A stretch of 19,685 nucleotides of DNA, from positions 1-19,685 of the forward strand of contig WGAE01000045.1 of NCBI GenBank assembly GCA_015489185.1. The letters are read 5' to 3'. The DNA is from Campylobacterales bacterium. GTDB taxonomy: Bacteria; Campylobacterota; Campylobacteria; Campylobacterales; QNZT01. The notes below the pieces were generated by a model. The model saw nothing but the letters and a program-made list of their open reading frames with translations. It made no database searches and had not been told where the DNA came from. Below are positions 7,006-14,363 of the stretch, one piece after another. Position 1 is the first letter of the stretch. Each line of letters opens with the position of its first letter. The position numbers and the translations under genes were made by a program.

Positions 7006-7011
7006 TATAAT
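7006..7011 (+). promoter_or_regulatory. Promoter -10 of the OmpA-domain gene
   Basis: AGCTATAAT contains a consensus TATAAT ending 29 bases before the ATG at 7041. It resembles the GCTATAAT boxes before nusA and mntA. The AGGAGG ribosome-binding site at 7027-7032 follows. Confidence 0.6.
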
Positions 7012-7040
7012 TTTTGAAAATAATCCAGGAGGTATGGAAG

Positions 7041-9023
7041 ATGGATAACATCAGGCAAAAATCGGTCGTTGCGCTGATTCTACTGGCGCTAATCGGGCTC
7101 TTTGTAAGCAAATGCAGCAATGATGAAACCAAACAAGAGGAGCAAGCGGAAGTCTACACTTATCACGGTGACGACTCTCCTAAAAATATTACCCGTATAC
7201 CTGAAGGAGCCGTCAATCAGAAAACCCTCTACCTAAAGAGCGGCGAAACTGCCTCACAAACAGCTGTACTAGAAAAAACACCCTCACAAAATACAGCTGA
7301 AAAAGCTGCTGAAACATCCAAAAAACCGGTTCAGAAAAAAGAGGTAAAAAAAGAAGTACCGGCAGAAACGAAAAAAGAAGAAACACCCAATACTCAAAAA
7401 CTGATCTCCACAACTGACACGACTGAAAAGAAAAAAGAGAACACTGCGCTGATTGCACTGCAAGCACGTTATGATGCCGCTCTTTCCAAACTCGAAAACC
7501 TGAAAAAAGCACTCCGTACAAAAGAAGCACAACTGCAAAAAGCAACAGAAGCGAAAGCAGCATGTGAAGAACGTACCGATAAACTGCAAAAACAGATCGA
7601 CGCGTACAAAGAGAAACTATCCGAACTGCAAAAAGAGGTTTCCGGTACTCAGGAACTCTCTGAGACAATTGCACAACTCAAAGCGAAACTCGAAGCAAAA
7701 GATGCCAAACTGCATGAACTTCTGCAAACTGTTGATCGTAAAGAGCAGGCATTGCAAAAACTCGCACACGAAAAAGAGCGACTCGCGGCACAAATTAGCA
7801 AACTACAGGCATCGAAGAACGAAGACCATAATGCCTTGCAACAAAAATTGACCGCCACTCTTGCCGCACTGGCTGCCGCAAAAGAGGCAACAACTGTCAA
7901 TAAAAACAAACTCTCTGCAGTTGCAGATGAAAAAAAGATGCTTCAGGATGCACTTGAAAAACTCAAAGCGGAAAATGAAGCGCTGAAAGCAAAACTTGCA
8001 AATGCAGATGAACAACATGAAAAAATCGGTGCTCTGGAGAAAAAGATCGAAGAGTTAACCGGTGCGCTGGAAGCTAAAACAACAGCTTTGCAACAATTAA
8101 CACAAGAACATAACAGTACACAGGAGAAGATGCTGGCTCTTCATGAAGAGTACGCGACGGCACAATCCAAACTCGAAGCGCTTGCGGGTGACCATAACGC
8201 GACGCTGCAAAACCTCAAAGCACTTCAGGAGCAATGTGCTTCGGAAAAAGAGCAAATGCAACAAAAAATCGCGGCTGTCAGACAGGAGTGCAACAGTACC
8301 GCTTCAAAATTGCAGGAAAAACTGGCGGCTGCTTCAGCGGCACTGCTGACGGCGAAACAGCTCGGTTCTCAAAAAGAGGAAGAAACAGCACATTTGAAAC
8401 AAAGTCTGGTTGATCTGAATCAAACAGTTCAAGCGACACAATCAAAACTCCAAACCGTAGCAAAAGCAAAAGAAGAGATCGAAGCAAAACTAGTTCAAAC
8501 CCAAAAAGAGCTTGAAACACTGCAACAAAAGCTTAACGATACGGAAGCGGACAAAAAAGCGCTCGAAGAGAAATTACAGACTCTGACACAAACAAAAAGC
8601 GAACTTGAAAATAAACTACAACAACTGGAGAATGAAAACAAAGATCTGCGCAAACAGATGGTGCTTTCCAACATCATGAGCACATTCAAACTTGCAAAAA
8701 TCGAGTTTCAGACAGGCAACGCAATTTTGACACCAAAAAGTAAACAACTGCTTGACAAAGTCGCCGAGATCATTAAAGCACATCCTGAATATCACTATGT
8801 CGTTGAAGGACATACCGACTCCAAAGGTAACGAAGAGTTCAATCTCAAACTGAGCCAAAACCGTGCAAAAAGCGTAGTCGATTACCTCACCTCAAAAGGT
8901 GTTGATGCCGCTATACTAAGTTATGTGGGATTCGGTTCTTCCAAACCGATCGCAGACAACACCACTCCGGAAGGGCGTCGTAAAAATCGCCGTGTTGTCT
9001 TTACAATCAAAGATGCAAAATAG
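7041..9023 (+). CDS. Long coiled-coil protein with C-terminal OmpA peptidoglycan-binding domain
   Basis: A 660-residue envelope protein. ATG 7041 lies eight bases after AGGAGG; an upstream in-frame TTG at 7014 has no such site. Residues 9-22 form a hydrophobic export signal or anchor; Cys25 follows but Lys24 before it breaks the lipobox. Residues about 30-134 are a low-complexity Lys/Glu/Thr/Pro linker. Residues about 135-545 are an almost continuous heptad coiled coil rich in Leu, Lys, Glu, Gln and Ala. Residues about 550-660 are an OmpA domain, with EGHTDSKGNEEFN (589-601) and the NxxLSxxRAxxV motif (NLKLSQNRAKSV, 601-612) that bind peptidoglycan. The role is probably structural, tethering the wall. 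Four D/E-x-N-x-S/T sequons occur at Asn358, Asn386, Asn418 and Asn460. A strong terminator follows. Confidence 0.9.
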   Translation: MDNIRQKSVVALILLALIGLFVSKCSNDETKQEEQAEVYTYHGDDSPKNITRIPEGAVNQKTLYLKSGETASQTAVLEKTPSQNTAEKAAETSKKPVQKKEVKKEVPAETKKEETPNTQKLISTTDTTEKKKENTALIALQARYDAALSKLENLKKALRTKEAQLQKATEAKAACEERTDKLQKQIDAYKEKLSELQKEVSGTQELSETIAQLKAKLEAKDAKLHELLQTVDRKEQALQKLAHEKERLAAQISKLQASKNEDHNALQQKLTATLAALAAAKEATTVNKNKLSAVADEKKMLQDALEKLKAENEALKAKLANADEQHEKIGALEKKIEELTGALEAKTTALQQLTQEHNSTQEKMLALHEEYATAQSKLEALAGDHNATLQNLKALQEQCASEKEQMQQKIAAVRQECNSTASKLQEKLAAASAALLTAKQLGSQKEEETAHLKQSLVDLNQTVQATQSKLQTVAKAKEEIEAKLVQTQKELETLQQKLNDTEADKKALEEKLQTLTQTKSELENKLQQLENENKDLRKQMVLSNIMSTFKLAKIEFQTGNAILTPKSKQLLDKVAEIIKAHPEYHYVVEGHTDSKGNEEFNLKLSQNRAKSVVDYLTSKGVDAAILSYVGFGSSKPIADNTTPEGRRKNRRVVFTIKDAK

Positions 9024-9038
9024 TCTGTCATTGCGTCG

Positions 9039-9077
9039 TGTCTGCGAATATATGCAACTATATTCGCAGACATTTTT
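9039..9077 (+). terminator. Strong intrinsic terminator
   Basis: A perfect 14-base-pair stem (arms TGTCTGCGAATATA and TATATTCGCAGACA) with a six-base loop, followed directly by TTTTT at 9073-9077, 15 bases after the stop of the OmpA-domain gene. It should end that transcript and insulate the cytochrome gene. Confidence 0.93.
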
Positions 9078-9116
9078 CATTCATTGCTCCAAAACACTTC
9101 TCTGAAAATATCAAAA

Positions 9117-9159
9117 AACTTGCAAAGTTGTTTTCTTAGATTAAAATAATTTTACTAAG
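9117..9159. promoter_or_regulatory. Two adjacent palindromes upstream of the cytochrome c gene
   Basis: The gap 9078-9225 holds AACTT-GCA-AAGTT (9117-9129) and, six bases on, an imperfect palindrome at 9135-9159 with outer arms CTTAG/CTAAG and inner perfect core TAAAAT-A-ATTTTA. Neither is followed by a T-run in the right geometry for a terminator, so they look like regulator sites. A weak -10 candidate, CATAAT, lies at 9182-9187, which would place both palindromes about 35 to 75 bases upstream of the start of transcription. The regulator is unknown. Confidence 0.35.
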
Positions 9160-9225
9160 TTAATTTTAAGCCGCTTTATTCCATAATCTTCTCACAAAAA
9201 TCCGTTTTCAAGGAACTTCATCACT

Positions 9226-9585
9226 ATGTTACGTATTCTTACGATAATTTTTCCTGCACTATTTTTATACACATCCACATCACTCTACGCAGAAAGTTTG
9301 GAGGCGTTATATCAGAAAGACTGTGCAATGTGTCATGAACTGACCGATCCCGATTTAATTGTCGCGCCGCCTATGAAGGCGATTGTTTCGGTCTATAAAA
9401 AATCTTATCCACAAAAAGAGGTGTTTGTCGAACATGTACTCAAATATCTCCTCGCTCCTTCTCTTCAAAATTCACTGATGGGTGAAAAAACGATCAACCA
9501 GTTTGGATTAATGATTTCCCAGAAAGGGGCGATACCTGAAGATAAACTCAAGGCGCTGATCGCATATATTTATGATAAATATTGA
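9226..9585 (+). CDS. Small periplasmic c-type cytochrome
   Basis: A 119-residue protein with a Sec signal peptide (hydrophobic residues 4-20, probable cleavage after LYA at 20-22) and one haem-binding motif CAMCH at Cys33, Cys36 and His37. A distal methionine ligand could be Met50 (in APPMKAI) or Met85; the class I cytochrome fold places it toward the C-terminus, favouring Met85. The mature protein would be about 97 residues carrying one haem, probably a periplasmic electron carrier or a haem subunit for a respiratory enzyme. No partner enzyme is adjacent. AAGGA lies eleven bases before the ATG. It ends two bases from the stop of the convergent permease gene. Confidence 0.9.
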   Translation: MLRILTIIFPALFLYTSTSLYAESLEALYQKDCAMCHELTDPDLIVAPPMKAIVSVYKKSYPQKEVFVEHVLKYLLAPSLQNSLMGEKTINQFGLMISQKGAIPEDKLKALIAYIYDKY

Positions 9586-9587
9586 TC

Positions 9588-10550
9588 CTAGTGTCCTCTT
9601 TTAAAGTGAGGATTGAGTTTGAGTAGTACCAGATCGGCGAGGATATTGCCAAGAAGCGTCAAAAAGGCAGAGATAATCAAAATCCCCATAATCACAGGGT
9701 AATCACGGCTCATCGCACTCTGATAAAACAAAAGCCCCATGCCTTCGATCGAAAAGATCGACTCGAGAATGACACTTCCGCCGATGAGTCCCGGCAGAGA
9801 AAGTCCCAGCATCGTAACGATAGGCGGTGAAAGATTGGGCAAAATATAGCGACGAAGCAAGGTCTTATCATCCACACCTCTCGCTTTGGCAAAAAAGATA
9901 TAATCGCTTTTGAGAATGTCAATTGTCAGACTGCGCACATACATCATCAAACTTCCCACACCGCCAAAAACAATCACAAAAATCGGCAAAACCAGATGCC
10001 ACGCTTCATCCAATAACTTCGCTATCCCCTCTTTCGGCTCGATCGAATGCAATCCGGAGATCGGAAACCAACCCAATTTAACCGAAAAGAAGATAATCAA
10101 CAACAGTGCCAGATAGAAAGAGGGAACGGCGTAACTGATCAGTGAAAAACGCTTCAGCGTACGATCAAACGTACTATCCTGTCGCATCGCCGCTTGAATC
10201 CCCAGATAGAGTGAAATAAAAAAGACCAGCACCATCGATATGAGATTGATCGTCAGTGTAATCGGCAAACGAGAGAGAATCTCTTCTTTGACAGGTTTCC
10301 CGCTGGCAAACGAAATTCCAAAATCAAGATGCAACAACGCTTTGAGCCAGGAGAAAAACTGCACATAGAGCGGTTTGTCGAGTCCATAAACCGCCTTGAG
10401 ATGTTCGATAGACTCTTTGGTAATATTGGGGTTAAGCTCACCGCTGGCGAAAAAAGAGTTCGGAGCGGCATGAATCGCGACAAACGAAATCAGCGCGATG
10501 ATAAAAAGCATTACCCCGACATAGAGGAGCTTTTGAAAAAAGAGCTTCAT
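9588..10550 (-). CDS. DppB/OppB-type ABC transporter permease
   Basis: A 320-residue inner-membrane permease of the peptide/nickel (DppB) family with about six membrane segments: an N-terminal one at about 8-28, then a periplasmic loop with YGLDKPLYVQF typical of DppB, then a cluster from about 95 on. The cytoplasmic coupling loop that contacts the ATPase is visible as FAKARGVDDKTLLRRYILPN (about 222-241). Length is normal. It would import oligopeptides or a related solute with a DppC-type partner, two ATPases and a binding protein, none of which is in the window. It begins three bases after the fabI stop, so it is probably cotranscribed with fabI. Substrate cannot be told from the sequence. 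Confidence 0.88.
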   Translation of the reverse strand: MKLFFQKLLYVGVMLFIIALISFVAIHAAPNSFFASGELNPNITKESIEHLKAVYGLDKPLYVQFFSWLKALLHLDFGISFASGKPVKEEILSRLPITLTINLISMVLVFFISLYLGIQAAMRQDSTFDRTLKRFSLISYAVPSFYLALLLIIFFSVKLGWFPISGLHSIEPKEGIAKLLDEAWHLVLPIFVIVFGGVGSLMMYVRSLTIDILKSDYIFFAKARGVDDKTLLRRYILPNLSPPIVTMLGLSLPGLIGGSVILESIFSIEGMGLLFYQSAMSRDYPVIMGILIISAFLTLLGNILADLVLLKLNPHFKRGH

Positions 10551-10553
10551 GAA

Positions 10554-11378
10554 CTATCTGTTTCGTTGATCCCAGCTCAACACTGTCCTGCCGTTTTCAT
10601 CTTTCTCAACTGCTCCCATACCCATAATATGATAACCGGCATCGACATAATGTACTTCACCCGTCACACCGCTGGATAGGTCGCTGAGCAGATACATACC
10701 GCTGTTACCCACCTCTTCGATTGTCACATTTTTCTTCAGCGGTGCGTTGATTTCATTCCAGTGGAGAATATTTTTAAAATCCCCGATACCGCTTGCCGCC
10801 AGTGTTTTGATCGGTCCCGCACTCACGGCGTTGACGCGAATTCCGCGGCTTCCCAAATCGACCGCCAGATAACGCACGCTCGCCTCCAGCGCCGCTTTAG
10901 CGACACCCATGACATTATAATGCGGCACATATTTCGGACCACCGAGATACGAAAGTGTGAGAATCGAACCGCCGTCGTTCATCACAGGCAAACACGCGCG
11001 TGTCAAAGAGACCAGCGAATAGACCGAGGTATCCATCGCCAGTGCAAAATCCGCCTGCTCGGTCTCCAGAAAACTTCCTTCCAGTGCACGGCGCGGCGCA
11101 AAAGCGACGGAGTGAACCAGAAAATCGATTTTACCGAAATCTTTTTCAAGACTCTTTGTCAGCGCTTCAAGCTCTTCGGCTTTTGTGACATCAAGTTGAT
11201 ACACCGCACTACTTCCCATCTCTTCCGCAATCGGTCGTACACGCTTTTCCAACTGTTCATTCAAGTAGGTAAACGCCAGTTCCGCTCCCTGTTCTCTGCA
11301 CGCTTTTGCAATACCGTACGCAATCGATTTATTATTTGCGACACCTACAATCAACCCTTTTTTGCCCTTCATGAACAT
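10554..11378 (-). CDS. fabI: Enoyl-[acyl-carrier-protein] reductase (NADH) FabI
   Basis: A 274-residue short-chain dehydrogenase-type enzyme that reduces trans-2-enoyl-ACP to acyl-ACP, the last step of each round of fatty-acid elongation. The nucleotide-binding motif is GVANNKSIAYG (12-22); the catalytic pair is Tyr154-x6-Lys161 in YNVMGVAK, the FabI spacing, with Tyr144 in SYLGG. Length and sequence are close to the Campylobacter enzyme. ATG 11378 is preceded by AGGAG at seven bases; a second ATG two codons on is also possible. A candidate extended -10 box lies in the 43-base gap after tex, so this essential gene probably has its own promoter. Confidence 0.97.
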   Translation of the reverse strand: MFMKGKKGLIVGVANNKSIAYGIAKACREQGAELAFTYLNEQLEKRVRPIAEEMGSSAVYQLDVTKAEELEALTKSLEKDFGKIDFLVHSVAFAPRRALEGSFLETEQADFALAMDTSVYSLVSLTRACLPVMNDGGSILTLSYLGGPKYVPHYNVMGVAKAALEASVRYLAVDLGSRGIRVNAVSAGPIKTLAASGIGDFKNILHWNEINAPLKKNVTIEEVGNSGMYLLSDLSSGVTGEVHYVDAGYHIMGMGAVEKDENGRTVLSWDQRNR

Positions 11379-11403
11379 TCATCGTCTCCTCTGAGTTTTT
11401 ATG

Positions 11404-11409
11404 ATTCTA
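11404..11409 (-). promoter_or_regulatory. Candidate fabI promoter, extended -10
   Basis: TGGTAGAAT on the minus strand gives a TGn-extended TAGAAT about 25 bases before the fabI start, within the tex-fabI gap. No -35 is visible. Confidence 0.4.
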
Positions 11410-11421
11410 CCATATCCCGAC

Positions 11422-13518
11422 TCAAACCCCCTTCAAACTGAGACTTACCCGCCCCCGTTCACGATCAATGCCGATCACTTCAATCCGCGGCAGGTACTGA
11501 TTTAAAGATAAAACTTCCAGCGGATGAGAGATGCGCTTCTTGCTCATCTTCGAGATATGAATCATCCCGTCATTTTTAAGTCCGATATCCACAAACGCCC
11601 CAAAATCGGCGATATTGCGCACAATTCCCGAAACGATACTTCCTTCATGAAGTGTGTCAATATCCGTAACATCATCACGAAACGGGAGCGCAGGTAATTC
11701 ACTTCTGGGATCAAACCCCGGTTTTGCCAACTCTTTTTTTATATCTTCGACTGTCACCGCTCCCACACCGAACTTTTCACAAAGCACAGCGACATCGGCA
11801 TCGGGATTTTCAAGCAGCACTTCGGCGATCTTATAACTCTCAGGATGCACGCCCGTATTGTCCAAAATACTCTTACCCTCACGGATACGTACAAATCCTG
11901 CACACTGCTCATACGCTTTTTGCCCGAGGCCCTTGACTTTCAAAAGATCGCTTTTGGTACGAAACGCTCCGTTTTCTTCACGATACGCGACAATATTTTC
12001 CGCCACCTTCTGCCCGATACCCGCCAGATAGGAGAGCAGTGAAACCGACGCACTGTTGACATCGACCCCGACACGATTGACCAGAACTTCGACACACTCA
12101 TGAAGCTTTCGCTCCAGCAATTTTTGATCGACATCGTGCTGATACTGCCCTATTCCCAGCGATTTGGGATCGATCTTCACCAGCGCCGCCATCGGATCTC
12201 TCAGACGCTGCGCGATCGAGATGGCACCACGTATCGTCACATCGAGTTTCGGATACTCCTGTGCGGCAATCTTCGACGCGGAATAGACCGATGCTCCCGC
12301 TTCGGAGACAACGGTATATTTGAGCGGTTGCGTACGCCTTTTGTTGTAGCGGGCGAAAAAGTCCTGCGTCTCACGCGACGCGGTACCGTTGCCGATCGCC
12401 ACACCGGAAATACCATACTTTTCGACCAGTTTGTCGATCACTTTCACCGCACCTTCAAAATCGTTATGCGGCGCGGTAGGGTAGATAACCGCATGGTCGA
12501 GATAAGTAGCGTTTTCATCGATTACCGCCAGTTTACACCCGGTACGAAACGCCGGATCGACCCCGAGCAACACTTTCCCCGTCACGGGCGGCGTCATCAA
12601 AAGCTGCGTCAGATTCTTCCCGAAAACCGCAATTGCCGTCCTGTCAGAACGCTCTTTGAGTTCATGATGTACTTCTCTTTCGATCGAGGGAAAAATCAGC
12701 CGTTTAAACCCGTCCCGCAACGCATCGAAATACCACTCACTGCTGCTTTGCATATGGCTTTTGAGTCGAAAACGCCTCAGCGTCTCAAAATAGCGCTCCG
12801 TATCGATCGTGATCTTCACGCTCAGCTCTTTCTCTTTCACCCCGCGCATGATCGCAAGATAGCGATGAGAAGGGACATACGCCACCTTTTCACTGTGCTC
12901 GGCATAGTTTTTATAAACACTGTTTTCTTTAAAACCCTTCGCCTTTTTCACTTCCAATGTACCGTGTCTGAGCATCAAATTACGCAATATCTCCCGCTCT
13001 TTCGCATCGTCGCTGTAACGCTCGGCGATGATATCCTGCGCCCCGGCAATCGCTTCATGAACTGTTTTGACCGCACCTTTACAGTACTTCTGCGCTTCCT
13101 GTTCAAATGCCGCTTTGGAGAGTGTTCCCTTTTGCAAAAGATTCGCCAGCGGTTCCAGACCGTTTTGGATCGCTTTCATTGCACGAGTATTTTTCTTCTC
13201 TTTATATGGACGGTAAAGATCTTCGAGCTGTGTCAGCGTCGTCGCCTGATACAACGCTTCATGAAGCTTCTCTTTCCACATACCCCGCTCTTTGAGTGTG
13301 GCGACAATCTCTTCACGCCGTTTTAAAAAGTTTTTCGTCTTTTCATACTGCTCCGCAAACGCCCGCAGCGTCTCATCATCCGCCCCGCCTGTCAACTCTT
13401 TTCGGTACCGCGCGATAAACGGAATCGTCGCACCCTCTTCCAGCAATGATAAAATATTTTCGATCTGTTTTCGATTCAGTGACGTTTTGGAGGATAGGAG
13501 AGAAACAAGTTCATTCAT
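11422..13518 (-). CDS. tex: Tex, RNA-binding transcriptional accessory protein
   Basis: A 698-residue member of the Tex family (related to eukaryotic Spt6), a nucleic-acid-binding cytoplasmic protein. Seen in order: the helical N-terminal domain with ATIPFIARYRKELTGG (30-45), a YqgF/RNase H-like domain opening with LLGVDPAFRTG, a helix-hairpin-helix domain (LAGIGQKVAENIV and KGLGQKAYEQ) and a C-terminal S1 domain (from about 628, GSIVSGIVRNIADFGAFVDIG). It lacks the basic tail of the 773-residue E. coli protein. The ATG is only 14 bases past the hepT stop, with no clear Shine-Dalgarno and a 13-base palindrome in between; transcription may come from mntA-hepT or from a weak TATAAA at 13532-13537, which would give a very short leader. 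Confidence 0.96.
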   Translation of the reverse strand: MNELVSLLSSKTSLNRKQIENILSLLEEGATIPFIARYRKELTGGADDETLRAFAEQYEKTKNFLKRREEIVATLKERGMWKEKLHEALYQATTLTQLEDLYRPYKEKKNTRAMKAIQNGLEPLANLLQKGTLSKAAFEQEAQKYCKGAVKTVHEAIAGAQDIIAERYSDDAKEREILRNLMLRHGTLEVKKAKGFKENSVYKNYAEHSEKVAYVPSHRYLAIMRGVKEKELSVKITIDTERYFETLRRFRLKSHMQSSSEWYFDALRDGFKRLIFPSIEREVHHELKERSDRTAIAVFGKNLTQLLMTPPVTGKVLLGVDPAFRTGCKLAVIDENATYLDHAVIYPTAPHNDFEGAVKVIDKLVEKYGISGVAIGNGTASRETQDFFARYNKRRTQPLKYTVVSEAGASVYSASKIAAQEYPKLDVTIRGAISIAQRLRDPMAALVKIDPKSLGIGQYQHDVDQKLLERKLHECVEVLVNRVGVDVNSASVSLLSYLAGIGQKVAENIVAYREENGAFRTKSDLLKVKGLGQKAYEQCAGFVRIREGKSILDNTGVHPESYKIAEVLLENPDADVAVLCEKFGVGAVTVEDIKKELAKPGFDPRSELPALPFRDDVTDIDTLHEGSIVSGIVRNIADFGAFVDIGLKNDGMIHISKMSKKRISHPLEVLSLNQYLPRIEVIGIDRERGRVSLSLKGV

Positions 13519-13520
13519 GG

Positions 13521-13533
13521 AATAACAGTTATT
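13521..13533. repeat. 13-base palindrome between hepT and tex
   Basis: AATAAC-A-GTTATT is a perfect inverted repeat with a one-base centre, filling the space between the hepT stop and the tex ATG. One base is too short for an RNA loop, so if functional it is more likely a protein-binding site than a terminator. Confidence 0.35.
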
Positions 13534-13928
13534 TATATGTATTCCCGAACACTTTTGATAAAAAGGGAAAAATCATCGACATATTCCAGGAATCCATACA
13601 GTTTTTTAACATCAATTTTCACATATTCATGGATAAGTAAATTACGTAACCCTACTGCTGAGACCAGGCTTTTTGCCAAATTCTCGTCAATATAATCATA
13701 TTTTTGTAATAGCTCGATACATTCCACATAACTTTTTGCTGAACCAAGATTGTATTTCCCTGCCAGATGACACGCGATATCGATGACAACCTGTATCGAC
13801 TCAAATATACCGTAACGCAGTGACCACTCATCCAATCTGTTTTTTTGAATATCCTCGAGGGAATAATGTTTTTGTAAATTTTTAAGTGTATGGATATTCT
13901 CTTCCAGTATTTCAAGTCTCTGTAACAA
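13533..13928 (-). CDS. hepT: HepT-type toxin (HEPN RNase)
   Basis: A 131-residue all-helical HEPN protein of the HepT family (formerly DUF86), the toxin of the HepT/MntA pair. The catalytic motif R-x4-H-x-Y is intact: Arg95, His100, Tyr102 in RNLLIHEY. In characterised pairs HepT is an RNase that cuts RNA, and MntA silences it by adding AMP to the motif tyrosine. The start is TTG 13926-13928, seven bases after GGGGAG; it overlaps mntA by 17 bases, so production of both is coupled. The coding sequence is visibly more AT-rich than tex or ogt on either side, suggesting acquisition by transfer. It seems intact. Confidence 0.93.
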   Translation of the reverse strand: MLQRLEILEENIHTLKNLQKHYSLEDIQKNRLDEWSLRYGIFESIQVVIDIACHLAGKYNLGSAKSYVECIELLQKYDYIDENLAKSLVSAVGLRNLLIHEYVKIDVKKLYGFLEYVDDFSLFIKSVREYI

Positions 13929-14343
13929 AATTACGCTCCCCTATTTTATCGTTTTCGATTCTTTGTGCAAACATACGCTCATTCATTGTAATCAACGGTT
14001 TATGATCGAGATAATAAAGCTGAGAAGCAGTTTTGAATGCGATATATGCTTTTTCGTCATTCATAAGCACAGGAGTATGATTTTGCAATATTTTAAAAGC
14101 GAAAAGAGGATCTTTTTTGTAAATGTCGTTCAATGCGATCATATCAACCTTTTTATCAATCTCTGTTTCCAGCATTACGATGTTATATCCAAGATCTTTA
14201 TAATCAACATCGTTCGCATAAAAAATACCAATATCCACATCGCTCATCTCATGGAATGTAGCATCACTGTAAGAACCGAAAAGTAAAACAAACGGATATG
14301 TTTTATCGGCAAAAAAGTGTTTCAGCTGTATCAGAAGAGACAT
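13912..14343 (-). CDS. mntA: MntA-type antitoxin (minimal nucleotidyltransferase)
   Basis: A 143-residue nucleotidyltransferase of the DNA polymerase beta superfamily. The active site motif G-S-x10-D-x-D is complete: Gly23-Ser24, Asp35, Asp37, with a third acid at Asp67 (KKVDMIAL). In the known HepT/MntA systems this protein transfers AMP from ATP to a tyrosine of HepT and so neutralises it. The C-terminal half is helical and probably contacts the toxin. ATG 14343 has AAAGGA five bases upstream, and an extended -10 promoter covered by a palindrome lies just before. Like hepT it is AT-rich relative to its neighbours. Confidence 0.93.
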   Translation of the reverse strand: MSLLIQLKHFFADKTYPFVLLFGSYSDATFHEMSDVDIGIFYANDVDYKDLGYNIVMLETEIDKKVDMIALNDIYKKDPLFAFKILQNHTPVLMNDEKAYIAFKTASQLYYLDHKPLITMNERMFAQRIENDKIGERNFVTET

Positions 14344-14363
14344 CTTTATCCTTTATCAGAGCA

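Noticed and set aside
7014..7040. TTG at 7014 as the start of the OmpA-domain gene
   Set aside because: The strong AGGAGG at 7027-7032 would then lie inside the gene, and TTG 7014 falls within seven bases of the promoter -10 box; ATG 7041 has ideal spacing.
9135..9159. Palindrome before the cytochrome gene as an intrinsic terminator
   Set aside because: The stem is nearly all A-T and is not followed by a T-run after a GC-rich stem; the real terminator is at 9039-9077.
12100..13326. Long plus-strand open frame opposite tex (408 codons)
   Set aside because: It is antisense to a well-supported Tex gene; its protein is rich in Arg, His, Phe and Cys with no recognisable motif, and no promoter or ribosome-binding site precedes it. 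It follows from the codon pattern of tex.
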